Shown here: in pieces, positions 27,129-39,620 of the stretch
Layout: the number at the start of each line of letters is the position of its first letter
Position numbering within the stretch: the stretch's first letter is position 1
Source: DASRDU01 sp035560235
Lineage (GTDB): Bacteria > Acidobacteriota > Blastocatellia > RBC074
Assembly: GCA_035560235.1 (NCBI GenBank)
Contig: DATMAG010000104.1
Span: 25,560-89,559 of the forward strand
Reading direction: 5' to 3'
DNA length: 64,000 bases
The notes under the pieces: model-generated
The model's database searches: none
Seen by the model: only the letters and a program-made list of their open reading frames with translations
What the model was told of the DNA's origin: nothing
Translations under genes and position numbers: made by a program

Positions 27129-27157
27129 TTGACATCTGCCGCGTAATCAGTTATAAA
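27129..27157 (+). promoter_or_regulatory. Sigma70-type promoter of the H1-like/TPR gene
   Basis: TTGACA (27129-27134), a 17-base spacer, TATAAA (27152-27157): close to consensus. It is divergent from the mglBA promoter, 110 bases away, and would start transcription around 27164. Confidence 0.65.
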
Positions 27158-27225
27158 TGAGACACTTAGCAGCTGACAGGCAGCGATGCCCCGGTAACTG
27201 ATGTATCTTTGAATGCAGGATAACA

Positions 27226-28176
27226 GTGAGAGTATCTCTCCCCAACCCTGAACGGTTGCAAGGCATGCCGAAGACCAAAAAGACCAAAGTCAGAGTAGTC
27301 GCTGGTTCGTCCCGTTCCAAAACCAGCGCATCTTCAAAACAGGGAGTTCGGAAAGTTCGTCCGGCGAAAGCAGCGTCCTCCAGAACTGCGGGCGTTACCC
27401 GGACAACTGCGAGCAGAAAACCTGCTGCCCGTAAACCTGCTGCCAGAGCCACGGCCAGAACTACCGGGACAACGAAATCATCTGCAGTCGGCAAAAACAA
27501 GACCGGCACCGCTCGCCCTCTCGGCAGCAAACTCCGCAGCAAAGTCCCTGCCGGCAGAAGAAACAAGCCCGCGGTCAGGGCCAGCAGCAAAAAGACCAGC
27601 AGCAAATCCGTGAAGCGGGTAGTGTCCATCCTGCAACCCGCCCCGCCGGAACCGCCGCGCCGTCAGACCACGCCGGGAGTAGTGCGTGCCTTTGAACACG
27701 CCGTCAAGGTTTTCAATCGCCGCGATTTTGCTGAGGCCAGGTCACTGTTTGAGAGCCTGCTCAGCCGCTATCCTGGCGAAGTCGAAGTAACTGCCCGTGC
27801 CCAGACTTATCTGCAGGTCTGCAATCAGAAACTGACCCACAAACAGACCTCACCGCGCGATGCCGATGAACTTTATGATCGCGGTGTCTTCGCGCTTAAC
27901 ACAGGCGATTTCCTTCAGGCCCGCAACTTTTTTGAGAAGGCTCTTCGCCTCAAACCCAACGAACCGCACGTCCTCTACTCGCTGGCCGCAACGCACGCGC
28001 AGAGCGGAACGCACGATCTGGCGCTCGATTACCTGACGCGCTCGATTCAGATGCAGCCGCGTTTCCGCACGCAGGCGCTCAATGATTCCGATTTCTCCGG
28101 GCTGCGCGAAGACAAGCGCTTTATTGAACTGATCGGACTGTCCTCACCCTTCGATCTGCTCGATTCGCGCCGGTAA
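27226..28176 (+). CDS. Histone H1-like basic tail fused to TPR domain
   Basis: 316 residues from a GTG at 27226 with GCAGGA upstream; an ATG at 27265 (MPKTKKTKVR) is an equally good start. Residues 14-140 are extremely Lys/Arg/Ala/Ser/Thr-rich with KPAARKPAAR-type repeats, like eukaryotic H1 tails and bacterial Hc1/AlgP-type DNA-binding tails. A Pro-rich hinge (QPAPPEPPRR) follows. Residues 155-305 hold TPR-like helices (NRRDFAEARSLFESLLSRYP, LNTGDFLQARNFFEKALRLKP, GTHDLALDYLTRSIQMQP). The tail probably binds DNA or RNA and the TPR binds proteins. A role in nucleoid organisation is inference. It is divergent from mglBA. Confidence 0.75.
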   Translation: MRVSLPNPERLQGMPKTKKTKVRVVAGSSRSKTSASSKQGVRKVRPAKAASSRTAGVTRTTASRKPAARKPAARATARTTGTTKSSAVGKNKTGTARPLGSKLRSKVPAGRRNKPAVRASSKKTSSKSVKRVVSILQPAPPEPPRRQTTPGVVRAFEHAVKVFNRRDFAEARSLFESLLSRYPGEVEVTARAQTYLQVCNQKLTHKQTSPRDADELYDRGVFALNTGDFLQARNFFEKALRLKPNEPHVLYSLAATHAQSGTHDLALDYLTRSIQMQPRFRTQALNDSDFSGLREDKRFIELIGLSSPFDLLDSRR

Positions 28177-28221
28177 TCATTCGCGTCGGTTCCCGTCTGT
28201 TGATTTTCTCTTCCTGCAAAT

Positions 28222-28255
28222 AAAAACGGGTGACGAGTCGTTAAACCCATCACCC
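28222..28255 (-). terminator. Terminator of the TonB-dependent receptor
   Basis: GGGTGA (28228-28233) pairs with TCACCC (28250-28255). On the minus strand the stem is followed by GTTTTTATTTG. It lies 28 bases after the receptor stop. Confidence 0.65.
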
Positions 28256-28282
28256 ATTCTGCCGAAGTTCGCCGATCAGCAG

Positions 28283-31200
28283 TTAGAAGACCAGTTTCAG
28301 CGCAAACTGGATCACGCGACTGGCTTCGCCTGTCTGAATGATCGTCTGCGTGGTCGGTGGCGCGACTGCCGCGCAGCAGGTCTGGCCGAAGGTGGTCGAA
28401 AGAATGTTCGGCGAACCGGTTGACGCATCGCGCGGATTGTCGAAGTTCGTATGGTTCAGCGCATTGAACATCTCCGTCCGGAAATTGAGCTTGAACCGTT
28501 CAGTCAGCACAAACTGTTTGTTGATGCCGATGTCCAGGTTCCAGTAATTCGGCGCAATGAAAATGTTGCGGCCTGCGCCGTCTGATCCGGGGGCTGGAAT
28601 GGCGAACGCGCTCGCGTCGGCGAAGACCACCGGGCCGAACACGTTCGGCTTTGTACTCTCCTGCAATCTGGCTTCGACTGGTTTGATTACATCAGCGCGG
28701 GAAACGTGCGAGAAGTTTGCAGTCCTCACGCCGCTCGTCACGCTGAACGGCTCACCCGTCATGAAGGTGTAGATGCCGTTGATCGTCCAGCCGCCAACAA
28801 TCGCGTTCAGGAATCCGTTCTGAGTGTTCAGCCATTTGCCCTTTCCGGCGGGCAGCTCCCAGACGCCGCTGGCCGTCAGCACGTGCGTGCGGTCGAAATC
28901 TGAGCGCGCCCGCTCACCTCTCCAGTTGCGAGCATTTGTTGGCGTGCGCGAGTTGGTCGTGGACAAACCGCCGCCTGAAGAAGCGCCGACCGGATCAACC
29001 GACTGGTTGTCAATGGATTTGCCAAACGTGTAGGCCATTCCGAACAACAGCCCTCTTTCAAAACGCTTGCGCAGCGTGAACTGCGCTGCGTGGTAGTACG
29101 AATCGCCGCCCGCATCAATATAGGTGATCGTGGCGAACTGCTGATTCGGGCGCAGCTTCAGCGCGAGCGTCGTCTGCTCGATGCGTCCGGCAAAGTTGCC
29201 AGCGCCATTCTGATTGAGATCAGTAATGGTCGTGCCGGAGTTGACGAAGGCCTGTGACAGCGGGCCTTTCGGGCTGTTTGGGATTGAACTCGGATAGTTG
29301 ACGATGGAGATCAACTGCCCGCCACTGCAGGCAGGTTTGGTTGAATCCAGTGTCGTCAGGCCGTCCGGGGTGCAGTTTTTGGCAAGATTTGACTGCATCG
29401 CCAGGAAGTCTTTCAGAATCGGCGTGGCATCAATCTGGTTGATGTCATAAGCGCGCTGCAGGTGAGTGCCCCGACGCCCGATGTAAGCGGCCTGAGCCAC
29501 GAACCCGAACGGCAGTTCGTACTGGAAGTTCAGGTTCCACTGATGGACAGTCGGCATCTGATACTTCTGATCGAAGACCGCCACTGGTGGCGCGTTGCTG
29601 AGCAGCGTCGCGGGCAGAGTGAAGAATGATGATGGTTTGGTCGTCGGCGCAGGCAATTGAAGCGGGAAGCCTTCGGCAATGCGGGTATTCGCAGGCACGC
29701 TCCCGCAGCCTGCCGTCGGCGTCGTGCCAACCGTGGCCTGACAGGTCGTGACCAGTCCCGGCGGACGGCCCATCACCGCCGTGACCTGGAATGACGAGAT
29801 CGGGTCATAGGCGATGCCATACCCTGCGCGAACGACGAATTTGTTGCTCCGGCCCGGACTCCACGCGATGCCGAGGCGCGGCCCGAAAGCGAGATCGTGA
29901 TCTCGCTCGTAAAAGCTCCTGGCAGTGCCGAAAGTCACCAGTCCCTGCGAGCCGTCAATCGGCTGATTGGGAACGTAAACGCGCCCGGCAGCCTCTCTCG
30001 GCGGAGGGTTGTATTCCATGCGCACGCCATAGTTGATTGTCAGATTCCGGCGCACCTTCCACTCGTCCTGCACGTATGCGTTGTACTGCTTGATGCGGGT
30101 TCCCACGTCGAAGAGTGAGACCTGACCGTTCTTGACGAAAGGCAGGAAGGCATCGCTGCTGAGGTCACCGATGAACACCTGTGTCAGTCGCGCCGGAATG
30201 CCGAGCAGGTCATTGATCGCGCCGCGCAGCCGGGTCAGGTCAGTCGAGTTGATGCCGCTGGTCGTGCCAGCCGGGATGGTCGGCGGCAGCACGCCAGCGC
30301 TGAACGAAAGCGTCGGAGTGACGTTGATTCCGCCCGGCTGACCGCGCTGATCGTTGTGCTGGTAAAAGCGCACGTTGACGCCAGCGCCGATCTGATGCGC
30401 GCCGTGCAGGATGCTGATGTTGTCGAGAAACTGCGGCGTCGTTACGGCGCGGGCCGTGCGCGGCGTGTTGATGAACGGGAGGGTGGCATTATTGAATGAA
30501 AACGGCGGAATGTTCGGGAAATCAGGGTTCGCTTCGCCCTGCGTGAAGAGGAAGGAGAACCGGGCGAATCCCATAATGAACTCGTTGTTGATGTTCTGCG
30601 TGAGTTGTGAACGCCAGCCGAGCGAAAGGTTTTTCGTCGCACGGAAGACTTCGCCAAGCGGCGGAAAACCAGGGAACACCTGCGGACGCCCGTTGAGCGG
30701 GTCGCCCTGTCTGGTGTTCTGATCCGCATAGAGGAAGCGCCCGAAGATGGTGTTTCGCTCGTTGATGTTGTGGTCAATGCGAATCGCGTAATTCGGCCCT
30801 TCGGTGCGCGTCGGCGGATTCCACGCATAGGTCGCCGTGTTCAGGCCGTCGCCGACTCCGTAATCATTCGGTTTCGGATAGGAGTTGAAGAGTTTGGCAA
30901 TCACCGGGTCAATGCCGATCTTGCGCGGGTCATTGGCGAAGATGTCGTAAGTGGCAATGCAGTTTGTATCAGTCGCGCTCGTGCATTCGCGCACGCCGGG
31001 AGCCAGCGCGCCGGTTCTCCGGTCAACCAGCGCCGGGGTGTTGACGCCGCCTTTCAGGTAGCGATATTTGCCGGCGAGCAGCGTCGGCGTATAGATCGTC
31101 GGGAAACCAAACGTCTGATCAATCGGCTGTGTGAACTTCACGTTCTGGCCCTGCCAGCTTCCAAAGAAGAAGGTTCTGTTTTTGATGATCGGGCCACCGC

Positions 31201-32077
31201 CTTCCACGCCGTACTGATGCAGCTTGATGTCCGGCTTCGTCGTGCCTTTGGCATTGGCAAAGAATTCGTTTGAATTGAAAGCCGTGTTGCGCGCGAATTC
31301 CCAGACCGTGCCGTGAAAGTCGTTCGTGCCGCTGCGCGTCGCAATCGAAATCGAAGCGCCGCTGTTGCGACCTTCCTCCGCCGTTGCGTTGTTGGTCGTG
31401 ACCTTGTACTCCTGCACGTTATCCGGATTGATGCGATACAGGTTCGATACCGGATTGGGCACTGATGATTCGTTCGCCTCGATGCCGTCAATCGTCACGT
31501 TGTAGGCGCGGTCACGCGAACCGTTGACGTGAATGCCTGATCCCGCGCCGCCGAATGAACGCTGCACCACGCCCGGTTCGAGCGTGATCAGCGTCAGCGG
31601 GTTGCGTCCGTTGAGCGGGAGCGCTTCGATGGCCTTCTGCTCGACCACATTGCCAATCGTCGCATTGCTCGTCTGCACTCTCTCGTAACCGCCTTCGACT
31701 GTCACCACGTCGGTCGTCTGGCCGACTTCGAGCGAGGCGTCCACCACACCCGGAGTCCCGACCACGATCACATTGCCGGTCTTGTTGACGGTCTTGAACC
31801 CGGCCTTCTCAATCGTAATGCTGTAACTGCCCACCGGAAGCGAGGTGAATGAATACAGCCCCGCATCGGTCGTCATCTGAGTGTAGGTGATCCCGGTGGC
31901 TTCATTCCTTGCCGTAACCTTTGCGCCGGGCACGACAGCGCCGGAAGCATCGGTCACGGTTCCACTGAGTTGCGACGTGCCGGTCTGAGCAGAAACGTTG
32001 ATCAGAGACAGCAGCAGCAGCAGCGCAACGCCTGCGATGGCAAGCAGCGATCTGACTAATAAGTTATTGACTCGCAT
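28283..32077 (-). CDS. TonB-dependent receptor, Oar-like
   Basis: 1264 residues. A signal peptide (1-30) is followed by a carboxypeptidase-regulatory-like Ig domain (about 33-120, SGTVTDASGAVVPGAKVTA). A plug domain comes next (about 130-260, with IEALPLNGRNPLTLITLEPG and SIATRSGTNDFHG). The large C-terminal beta-barrel ends in VIQFALKLVF, with a terminal Phe as in outer-membrane proteins. This architecture is a hallmark of Acidobacteriota, where many paralogues import glycans or peptides. The substrate is not readable. The start at 32077 has AGGAG upstream. The neighbouring VPS10-like and dipeptidase genes face the other way. Confidence 0.93.
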   Translation of the reverse strand: MRVNNLLVRSLLAIAGVALLLLLSLINVSAQTGTSQLSGTVTDASGAVVPGAKVTARNEATGITYTQMTTDAGLYSFTSLPVGSYSITIEKAGFKTVNKTGNVIVVGTPGVVDASLEVGQTTDVVTVEGGYERVQTSNATIGNVVEQKAIEALPLNGRNPLTLITLEPGVVQRSFGGAGSGIHVNGSRDRAYNVTIDGIEANESSVPNPVSNLYRINPDNVQEYKVTTNNATAEEGRNSGASISIATRSGTNDFHGTVWEFARNTAFNSNEFFANAKGTTKPDIKLHQYGVEGGGPIIKNRTFFFGSWQGQNVKFTQPIDQTFGFPTIYTPTLLAGKYRYLKGGVNTPALVDRRTGALAPGVRECTSATDTNCIATYDIFANDPRKIGIDPVIAKLFNSYPKPNDYGVGDGLNTATYAWNPPTRTEGPNYAIRIDHNINERNTIFGRFLYADQNTRQGDPLNGRPQVFPGFPPLGEVFRATKNLSLGWRSQLTQNINNEFIMGFARFSFLFTQGEANPDFPNIPPFSFNNATLPFINTPRTARAVTTPQFLDNISILHGAHQIGAGVNVRFYQHNDQRGQPGGINVTPTLSFSAGVLPPTIPAGTTSGINSTDLTRLRGAINDLLGIPARLTQVFIGDLSSDAFLPFVKNGQVSLFDVGTRIKQYNAYVQDEWKVRRNLTINYGVRMEYNPPPREAAGRVYVPNQPIDGSQGLVTFGTARSFYERDHDLAFGPRLGIAWSPGRSNKFVVRAGYGIAYDPISSFQVTAVMGRPPGLVTTCQATVGTTPTAGCGSVPANTRIAEGFPLQLPAPTTKPSSFFTLPATLLSNAPPVAVFDQKYQMPTVHQWNLNFQYELPFGFVAQAAYIGRRGTHLQRAYDINQIDATPILKDFLAMQSNLAKNCTPDGLTTLDSTKPACSGGQLISIVNYPSSIPNSPKGPLSQAFVNSGTTITDLNQNGAGNFAGRIEQTTLALKLRPNQQFATITYIDAGGDSYYHAAQFTLRKRFERGLLFGMAYTFGKSIDNQSVDPVGASSGGGLSTTNSRTPTNARNWRGERARSDFDRTHVLTASGVWELPAGKGKWLNTQNGFLNAIVGGWTINGIYTFMTGEPFSVTSGVRTANFSHVSRADVIKPVEARLQESTKPNVFGPVVFADASAFAIPAPGSDGAGRNIFIAPNYWNLDIGINKQFVLTERFKLNFRTEMFNALNHTNFDNPRDASTGSPNILSTTFGQTCCAAVAPPTTQTIIQTGEASRVIQFALKLVF

Positions 32078-32583
32078 CGTATCTCCTGTCTGCTAAAACA
32101 GCGCTGAATGATTTTGAGAAGGACGGGAAACTGCTCCGTCCTTCAGGATCGTCGGTCTGGAAATGTTTCCTGCCCTCTGCTTCATCCGCGAAAGACAAAA
32201 TCTGTTGAGGTTCAGAAAGTTCAGGCAGGTGAAACTGAAGCTTGTAAGCAGGCAAATCATATTCCAGTCGTCCGCAGACAGGACAGTTCCTTCGCTGGTT
32301 TGACCGGACTGAAATATCTGCCGTGATTTCACCGGTTTTCAGGGCGGCGGCGCAGGACGGCAGAGATGATGAAGCGGAAAGCCCCATCCGAAATTTCATA
32401 CTCTCATCCGAAAATCTGGAATCCGGCAGCGCCGCAGTGCAGGCTGTCAGCATCAGTCACGCAGATGCTTGAAATCAGACGGCGGCTCACAACATAATCT
32501 GCGCTGCTGCAAGTTTCCGCGAGCAGCAATCTTTATCCCACGCTTCAACCGAATCAGTCATCAGCTCAAAGGAGTCATCAGCC
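32078..32583. other. Divergent intergenic region, no gene seen
   Basis: About 500 bases between the receptor (-) and the VPS10-like gene (+). An AAGGACGG/CCGTCCTT hairpin (32119-32143) lies in the receptor leader. No convincing -10/-35 pair or ORF was found. Confidence 0.4.
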
Positions 32584-35500
32584 TTGCGACAACCGCGCTA
32601 CTCATTGCCCCTTACTCTGCTCTCGCTGCTGCTCACGCTCAATCCGCTGCCGACGCTCGCTCAGGACAACAGGCCTGCGCCTGCGCCCGCGCCGAAGCAG
32701 GAAGCCGGACAGGAAAACAAACAGGAAGCCCCCAAACCACCCGATCCCTGGGCCGCCGGAAATTTCGCCGGACTGCGCCTGCGCGGCATCGGCCCCGCCG
32801 TCACTTCGGGCCGCGTCATTGATTTTGCCGTTGATCCGAACGACCGCGCGAAATATTACGTCGGCGTCGCTTCAGGCGGCGTCTGGAAGACCGTCAACGC
32901 AGGCACGACCTGGACGCCGGTCTTCGACAACGAAGGCTCGTATTCAATCGGTGACATTGCGCTCGATCCGAAAAACACGGCGACCGTCTGGGTCGGCACC
33001 GGCGAAAACAATTCACAGCGCAGCGTCGGTTATGGCGACGGAGTTTATCGTTCAGACGACGGCGGGCGGTCGTGGAAGAATGTCGGCCTCAAAAAATCGG
33101 AACACATCGGGCGCATCGTGATTGATCCACGCAACAGCGATGTTGTTTACGTCGCCGCGCAGGGGCCGCTCTGGTCAGCGGGCGGTGATCGCGGCCTGTA
33201 CAAAACCACCGATGGCGGCAAGACCTGGAAGGCCGTGTTCCAGATCAGCGAAAACACCGGCGTCACCGATGTCGTGATTGATCCGTCAAATCCCGATGTG
33301 CTGTATGCCGCGTCGTGGCAGCGGCGGCGGCATTTTTACACGCTCATCAATGGCGGGCCTGAAAGCGCGATTTACAAATCAACCGATGCCGGCGCGACGT
33401 GGACGAAGCTGCGCGCCGGGCTGCCGCCGGGCGACCTGGGCCGCATCGGACTTGCAGTTTCACCGGCTGATCCGAACGTGGTCTATGCCACCGTCGAGGC
33501 CGCAGGCACAGCGAGCGGCATCTTTCGCTCGCAGGATCGCGGCGCAACGTGGGAGCGCATGAGTCCCAACATCGCGCAGGCGATGTATTACGGTCAGATC
33601 ATCTGCGACCCGAAGAACGTTGACCGCATTTACATTCCGAATGTGGTCTTTCAGGTTTCGGATGATGGCGGCAGAACGCAGCGCCCGCTCGGTGAAAGAC
33701 TCAAGCACGTTGACAATCACACGATCTGGATTGATCCGAACAACACGAACTATTACCTGGTCGGCTGCGACGGCGGCATCTATGAAAGCTTTGATCGCGG
33801 CGCGAACTGGAATTTCAAATCGAACCTGCCCATCGCCCAGTTTTACGATGTCGTGGCTGACAACGACTATCCGTTCTACAACGTCTACGGCGGCACGCAG
33901 GACAACAATTCGCTCGGCGGCCCTGCGAAAACGCGCAGCACCGCAGGCATCGTCAACTCAGACTGGTTTGTGACCAACGGCGGCGATGGTTTTCGTTCGC
34001 AGGTTGATCCCGAAGATCCGAACATCATTTACGCCGAAAGTCAGAACGGCGGCCTGGTGCGCTTCGACAAACGCACCGGCGAGCGCACGAGCATCGTGCC
34101 TGTTCCCGGCAAGGGGCAGGAATCGGAACGCTACAACTGGGATTCGCCAATCCTGATCAGCCCGCATTCGCGCACGCGGCTCTATTTCGCCGGGCACAAG
34201 CTCTATCGCAGCGACAATCGCGGTGATGACTGGAAGCTGATCAGCGGCGATCTCTCGCGCGGACTCGACCGCGACAAGCTGCCGGTGATGGGCAAAATCC
34301 AGAGTCCTGATGCCATTGCCAAACATCAGTCAACCGCGCTTTACGGCAACGCTTCGGCCATCACCGAATCACCGAAAAAAGAAGGGTTGATTTACGTCGG
34401 CACTGATGACGGGCTGATTCAGGTAACTGAGGACGGCGGCAAAAACTGGCGAAAGATTGACAAGGTTCCGGGCGTGCCCGAAATGAGTTATGTTCATCGC
34501 GTGCTCGCCTCGCAGCACGACACAAACACTGTCTACGCGGTTTACAACAATCATCAGAACGGCGATTTCAAACCATACCTGATGAAAAGCACCGATGCCG
34601 GAAAGACCTGGACCTCGATCAACGGCAACCTGCCCGAACGCGGTTCGACTTATGCGATTGCCGAAGATCACGTCAATCCGAACCTGCTGTTTTGCGGCAC
34701 TGAATTCGGGCTTTTCTTCTCAATCAACGGCGGCGAGAAGTGGGTGCAGTTGAAAGGCGGGCTGCCCGTCATTGCCGTGCGCGACATTGCGATTCAGAAG
34801 CGCGAAAACGATCTCGTCATCGCCACGTTCGGGCGCGGCATTTACGTGCTTGATGATTACACGCCGCTGCGCAACCTGAAGCCTGAAACGGTCGCGCAGG
34901 AATCAACGCTCTTTCCCGTCCGTGATGCGCTGATGTACGTGCGTTCGTCAGCCGCTGTCGGCAGCCAGGGCGCGTCGTTCTTCACCGCGCCGAATCCGCC
35001 TTACGGCGCGACGATCACTTACTTTCTGAAGGATGCGATCAAAACAAAGAAGCAGCAGCGCCAGGAGGCCGAACGCGAAGCCGAACGCAAAAAGCAGCCG
35101 ATCACTTATCCGACTCGTCAGCAGTTGCGCGACGAAGCCGAAGAGGAACCGCCCGCATTGCTCTTCACGATCAGCGATGCCGAAGGCCGCGTGGTGCGCC
35201 GTCTGAGCGCGCCGCCCGCGCCGGGCATGCAGCGCGTAACGTGGGACTTTCGCTACGCGCCGCCCGTCGTGCAGCCGCCGCCACAACTGCCGCCGGGTTT
35301 TGAAGGCATCGAGGGATTTGGTTTCGGCTTCGGGCCGCAGGGCGAACTGGCGATGCCTGGCAAATACACCGTGACGATGGCGAAGAAGGTTGGCGGCGTT
35401 ATCACTCCGCTGCCTGGCACACAGACTTTCAGCGTCGTGGCCGAAGGCGCTGAAAAGATGACGGCGGCTGACCGCGCCGCGCTCGCTGAATTTCAGCGCA

Positions 35501-35937
35501 AGGTGACAAAGCTGCAGCGCGCTGTCACGGGCGCGCTTGATGCCGCCAATTCAGCGAAAGGCCGTCTGGCGCTGATGAAGCGCGCCGCTCAGGAAGCGCC
35601 CGGCGCAAATCAGAACCTGCTCAATGAAGTCAACGCGCTCGATGACAAGGTTGATGACATTCTGCAGGCGCTGCGCGGCGGACGCGAACTGACAGACATT
35701 CCGCCGCCTTCAATCAATCAGCGCGTCAACACAATTGCGCAGCGCATTCGTTTGTCGGCGCTGCGCCCGACGCAGTCACAGCTTGAGAACTACAACATCG
35801 CGGCTGAAGAGTTCAAAGCCGTGATGGCGAAGCTGAAGGCCTTCGTCGAAAGCGACCTGCCGAAGCTTGAAAAAGCTCTCGACGCTGCCGGTGCGCCGTG
35901 GACGCCGGGCCGTCTGCCGGAATGGAATGACCGGTAA
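32584..35937 (+). CDS. VPS10/sortilin-like BNR-repeat secreted protein
   Basis: 1117 residues from a TTG at 32584, which gives a signal peptide (MRQPRYSLPLTLLSLLLT...LAQDN); GGAG lies upstream. Residues 50-780 contain repeated Asp-box motifs (STDAGATW, SDDGGRSW, TTDGGKTW, STDAGKTW) with VDPNDRAKYYVGVASGGVWK at the front, the pattern of the two-part beta-propeller in secreted sortilin-like glycosyl-hydrolase-type proteins. The last ~330 residues switch to an Ig-like segment (ADAEGRVVRRLSAPPAPG, TWDFRY) and then a helical tail with SINQRVNTIAQRI. It is probably extracellular. Enzymatic activity is unproven for this class. Confidence 0.85.
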   Translation: MRQPRYSLPLTLLSLLLTLNPLPTLAQDNRPAPAPAPKQEAGQENKQEAPKPPDPWAAGNFAGLRLRGIGPAVTSGRVIDFAVDPNDRAKYYVGVASGGVWKTVNAGTTWTPVFDNEGSYSIGDIALDPKNTATVWVGTGENNSQRSVGYGDGVYRSDDGGRSWKNVGLKKSEHIGRIVIDPRNSDVVYVAAQGPLWSAGGDRGLYKTTDGGKTWKAVFQISENTGVTDVVIDPSNPDVLYAASWQRRRHFYTLINGGPESAIYKSTDAGATWTKLRAGLPPGDLGRIGLAVSPADPNVVYATVEAAGTASGIFRSQDRGATWERMSPNIAQAMYYGQIICDPKNVDRIYIPNVVFQVSDDGGRTQRPLGERLKHVDNHTIWIDPNNTNYYLVGCDGGIYESFDRGANWNFKSNLPIAQFYDVVADNDYPFYNVYGGTQDNNSLGGPAKTRSTAGIVNSDWFVTNGGDGFRSQVDPEDPNIIYAESQNGGLVRFDKRTGERTSIVPVPGKGQESERYNWDSPILISPHSRTRLYFAGHKLYRSDNRGDDWKLISGDLSRGLDRDKLPVMGKIQSPDAIAKHQSTALYGNASAITESPKKEGLIYVGTDDGLIQVTEDGGKNWRKIDKVPGVPEMSYVHRVLASQHDTNTVYAVYNNHQNGDFKPYLMKSTDAGKTWTSINGNLPERGSTYAIAEDHVNPNLLFCGTEFGLFFSINGGEKWVQLKGGLPVIAVRDIAIQKRENDLVIATFGRGIYVLDDYTPLRNLKPETVAQESTLFPVRDALMYVRSSAAVGSQGASFFTAPNPPYGATITYFLKDAIKTKKQQRQEAEREAERKKQPITYPTRQQLRDEAEEEPPALLFTISDAEGRVVRRLSAPPAPGMQRVTWDFRYAPPVVQPPPQLPPGFEGIEGFGFGFGPQGELAMPGKYTVTMAKKVGGVITPLPGTQTFSVVAEGAEKMTAADRAALAEFQRKVTKLQRAVTGALDAANSAKGRLALMKRAAQEAPGANQNLLNEVNALDDKVDDILQALRGGRELTDIPPPSINQRVNTIAQRIRLSALRPTQSQLENYNIAAEEFKAVMAKLKAFVESDLPKLEKALDAAGAPWTPGRLPEWNDR

Positions 35938-35969
35938 ACAGGCGGCTGTCACGTTGCCATTCATTGCTC

Positions 35970-36004
35970 AATCAGGCCCGGATCACGTCAGTCCGGGCCT
36001 GATT
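35970..36004 (+). terminator. Hairpin terminator after VPS10-like gene
   Basis: A 13-bp perfect stem (35970-35982 with 35992-36004), GC-rich core, 32 bases after the stop. It is followed by a weak T-containing stretch (CCGTTTTATTT). Confidence 0.65.
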
Positions 36005-36048
36005 TCGCTGCCGTTTTATTTCCCCCCAACAGTTTTTACCGAGGCTCT

Positions 36049-37248
<1,200 letters not shown>

Positions 37249-37263
37249 GCCACCCGCTGCACA

Positions 37264-37333
37264 CATTCTCCATTCTCAATTGATTCGCAGGGATTGAATC
37301 GGATCAGCTGCAGGGAGTGGAGAATGGAGAATG
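37264..37333. repeat. Inverted repeat of CATTCTC words
   Basis: A perfect 14-base inverted repeat (37264-37277 with 37320-37333), 42 bases apart, made of the doubled word CATTCTC / GAGAATG. It lies between the convergent dipeptidase and nrfA genes. It may also act as a terminator. Confidence 0.6.
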
Positions 37334-37435
37334 AACTTCACCAGCGCCAGAGGCCTGGAGGCACATTTTCTCCTCTCCGAGAAGATGCGCCAGAGTGACG
37401 AGCTTCGATTCAGATGCCGCCTGCTCACGCGACAG

Positions 37436-38896
<1,461 letters not shown>

Positions 38897-38935
38897 GATC
38901 TCCTCCTGAATGATTCAGGTAACAGTTCGATTCCG

Positions 38936-39397
38936 TCAACGCATATGCCCGACTGAATTATGGCAGCGGATGCAGGACAGCTGCGCATCACCCTTTGCGG
39001 CGTGCGCGCCATCAATGCTTCCGACGATCTCCTGATGACATGTGCGGCAGGCGTTTTCCGTGATTTCGCGGTTGTGCTGTTTGATCTGCAATGGTTCGTG
39101 AAAGCGTCCGGTCGTGAAGGCGAACGAATGCCAGAACCCGTTTGAGGCCTTGGCGGCATATTTGGCAATAAAGCCTGAGGGCGTGTGGCAGTCATTGCAT
39201 CCGGCGACGGAGCGATGACTGGACTTGATCCAGCCGTCGTAATGCTCCTGCATGATGTGGCAGTTGGCGCAGGCTGCCGGATTATTGGTCAGATATGACG
39301 CGCCCTTCGCATAAATGAACGTGTACATTCCGAGACCGGCCACCAGACCAATTGCGCCCCCCAGAATTATTCCTTCGAGTTTTCTGTCAAGTCTCAT
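38936..39397 (-). CDS. nrfH: NrfH, membrane quinol-oxidising tetrahaem cytochrome
   Basis: 153 residues of the NapC/NirT family. There is one N-terminal membrane helix (8-30) and four haem motifs: C43-xx-CH with the Met49 ligand typical of NrfH haem 1, then C67, C117 and C142. It passes electrons from menaquinol to NrfA. The start at 39397 follows AGGAAAC. Gene order nrfH-nrfA is canonical. Neither an FNR-type site nor a good sigma54 site was seen in the 415-base upstream gap. Confidence 0.93.
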   Translation of the reverse strand: MRLDRKLEGIILGGAIGLVAGLGMYTFIYAKGASYLTNNPAACANCHIMQEHYDGWIKSSHRSVAGCNDCHTPSGFIAKYAAKASNGFWHSFAFTTGRFHEPLQIKQHNREITENACRTCHQEIVGSIDGAHAAKGDAQLSCIRCHNSVGHMR

Positions 39398-39620
39398 AAC
39401 AGTTTCCTGCGCGCCTGATTATTTGCGCCGTTTCGGCGGTGTCACTGCCCAGGCAACTGCGGACTATTCCACAGCGGCTGAGGATATTTACCCGGTTTTT
39501 TTTCTGAGAACTTTTCCGGCATTCGACTGCTTATCCCTCTTCCGGGCGAAGGTTTGAGCGGGCCTCATTGCCTTTTGCCCTGTCCTCACTACACTTAAGG
39601 CGGTGCAGCGGGAAGAGCGG

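Noticed and set aside
39430..39460. GG-N10-GC element on the minus strand upstream of nrfH
   Set aside because: The -12 box reads CCGC instead of TTGC, so it does not meet the standard used for the other sites.
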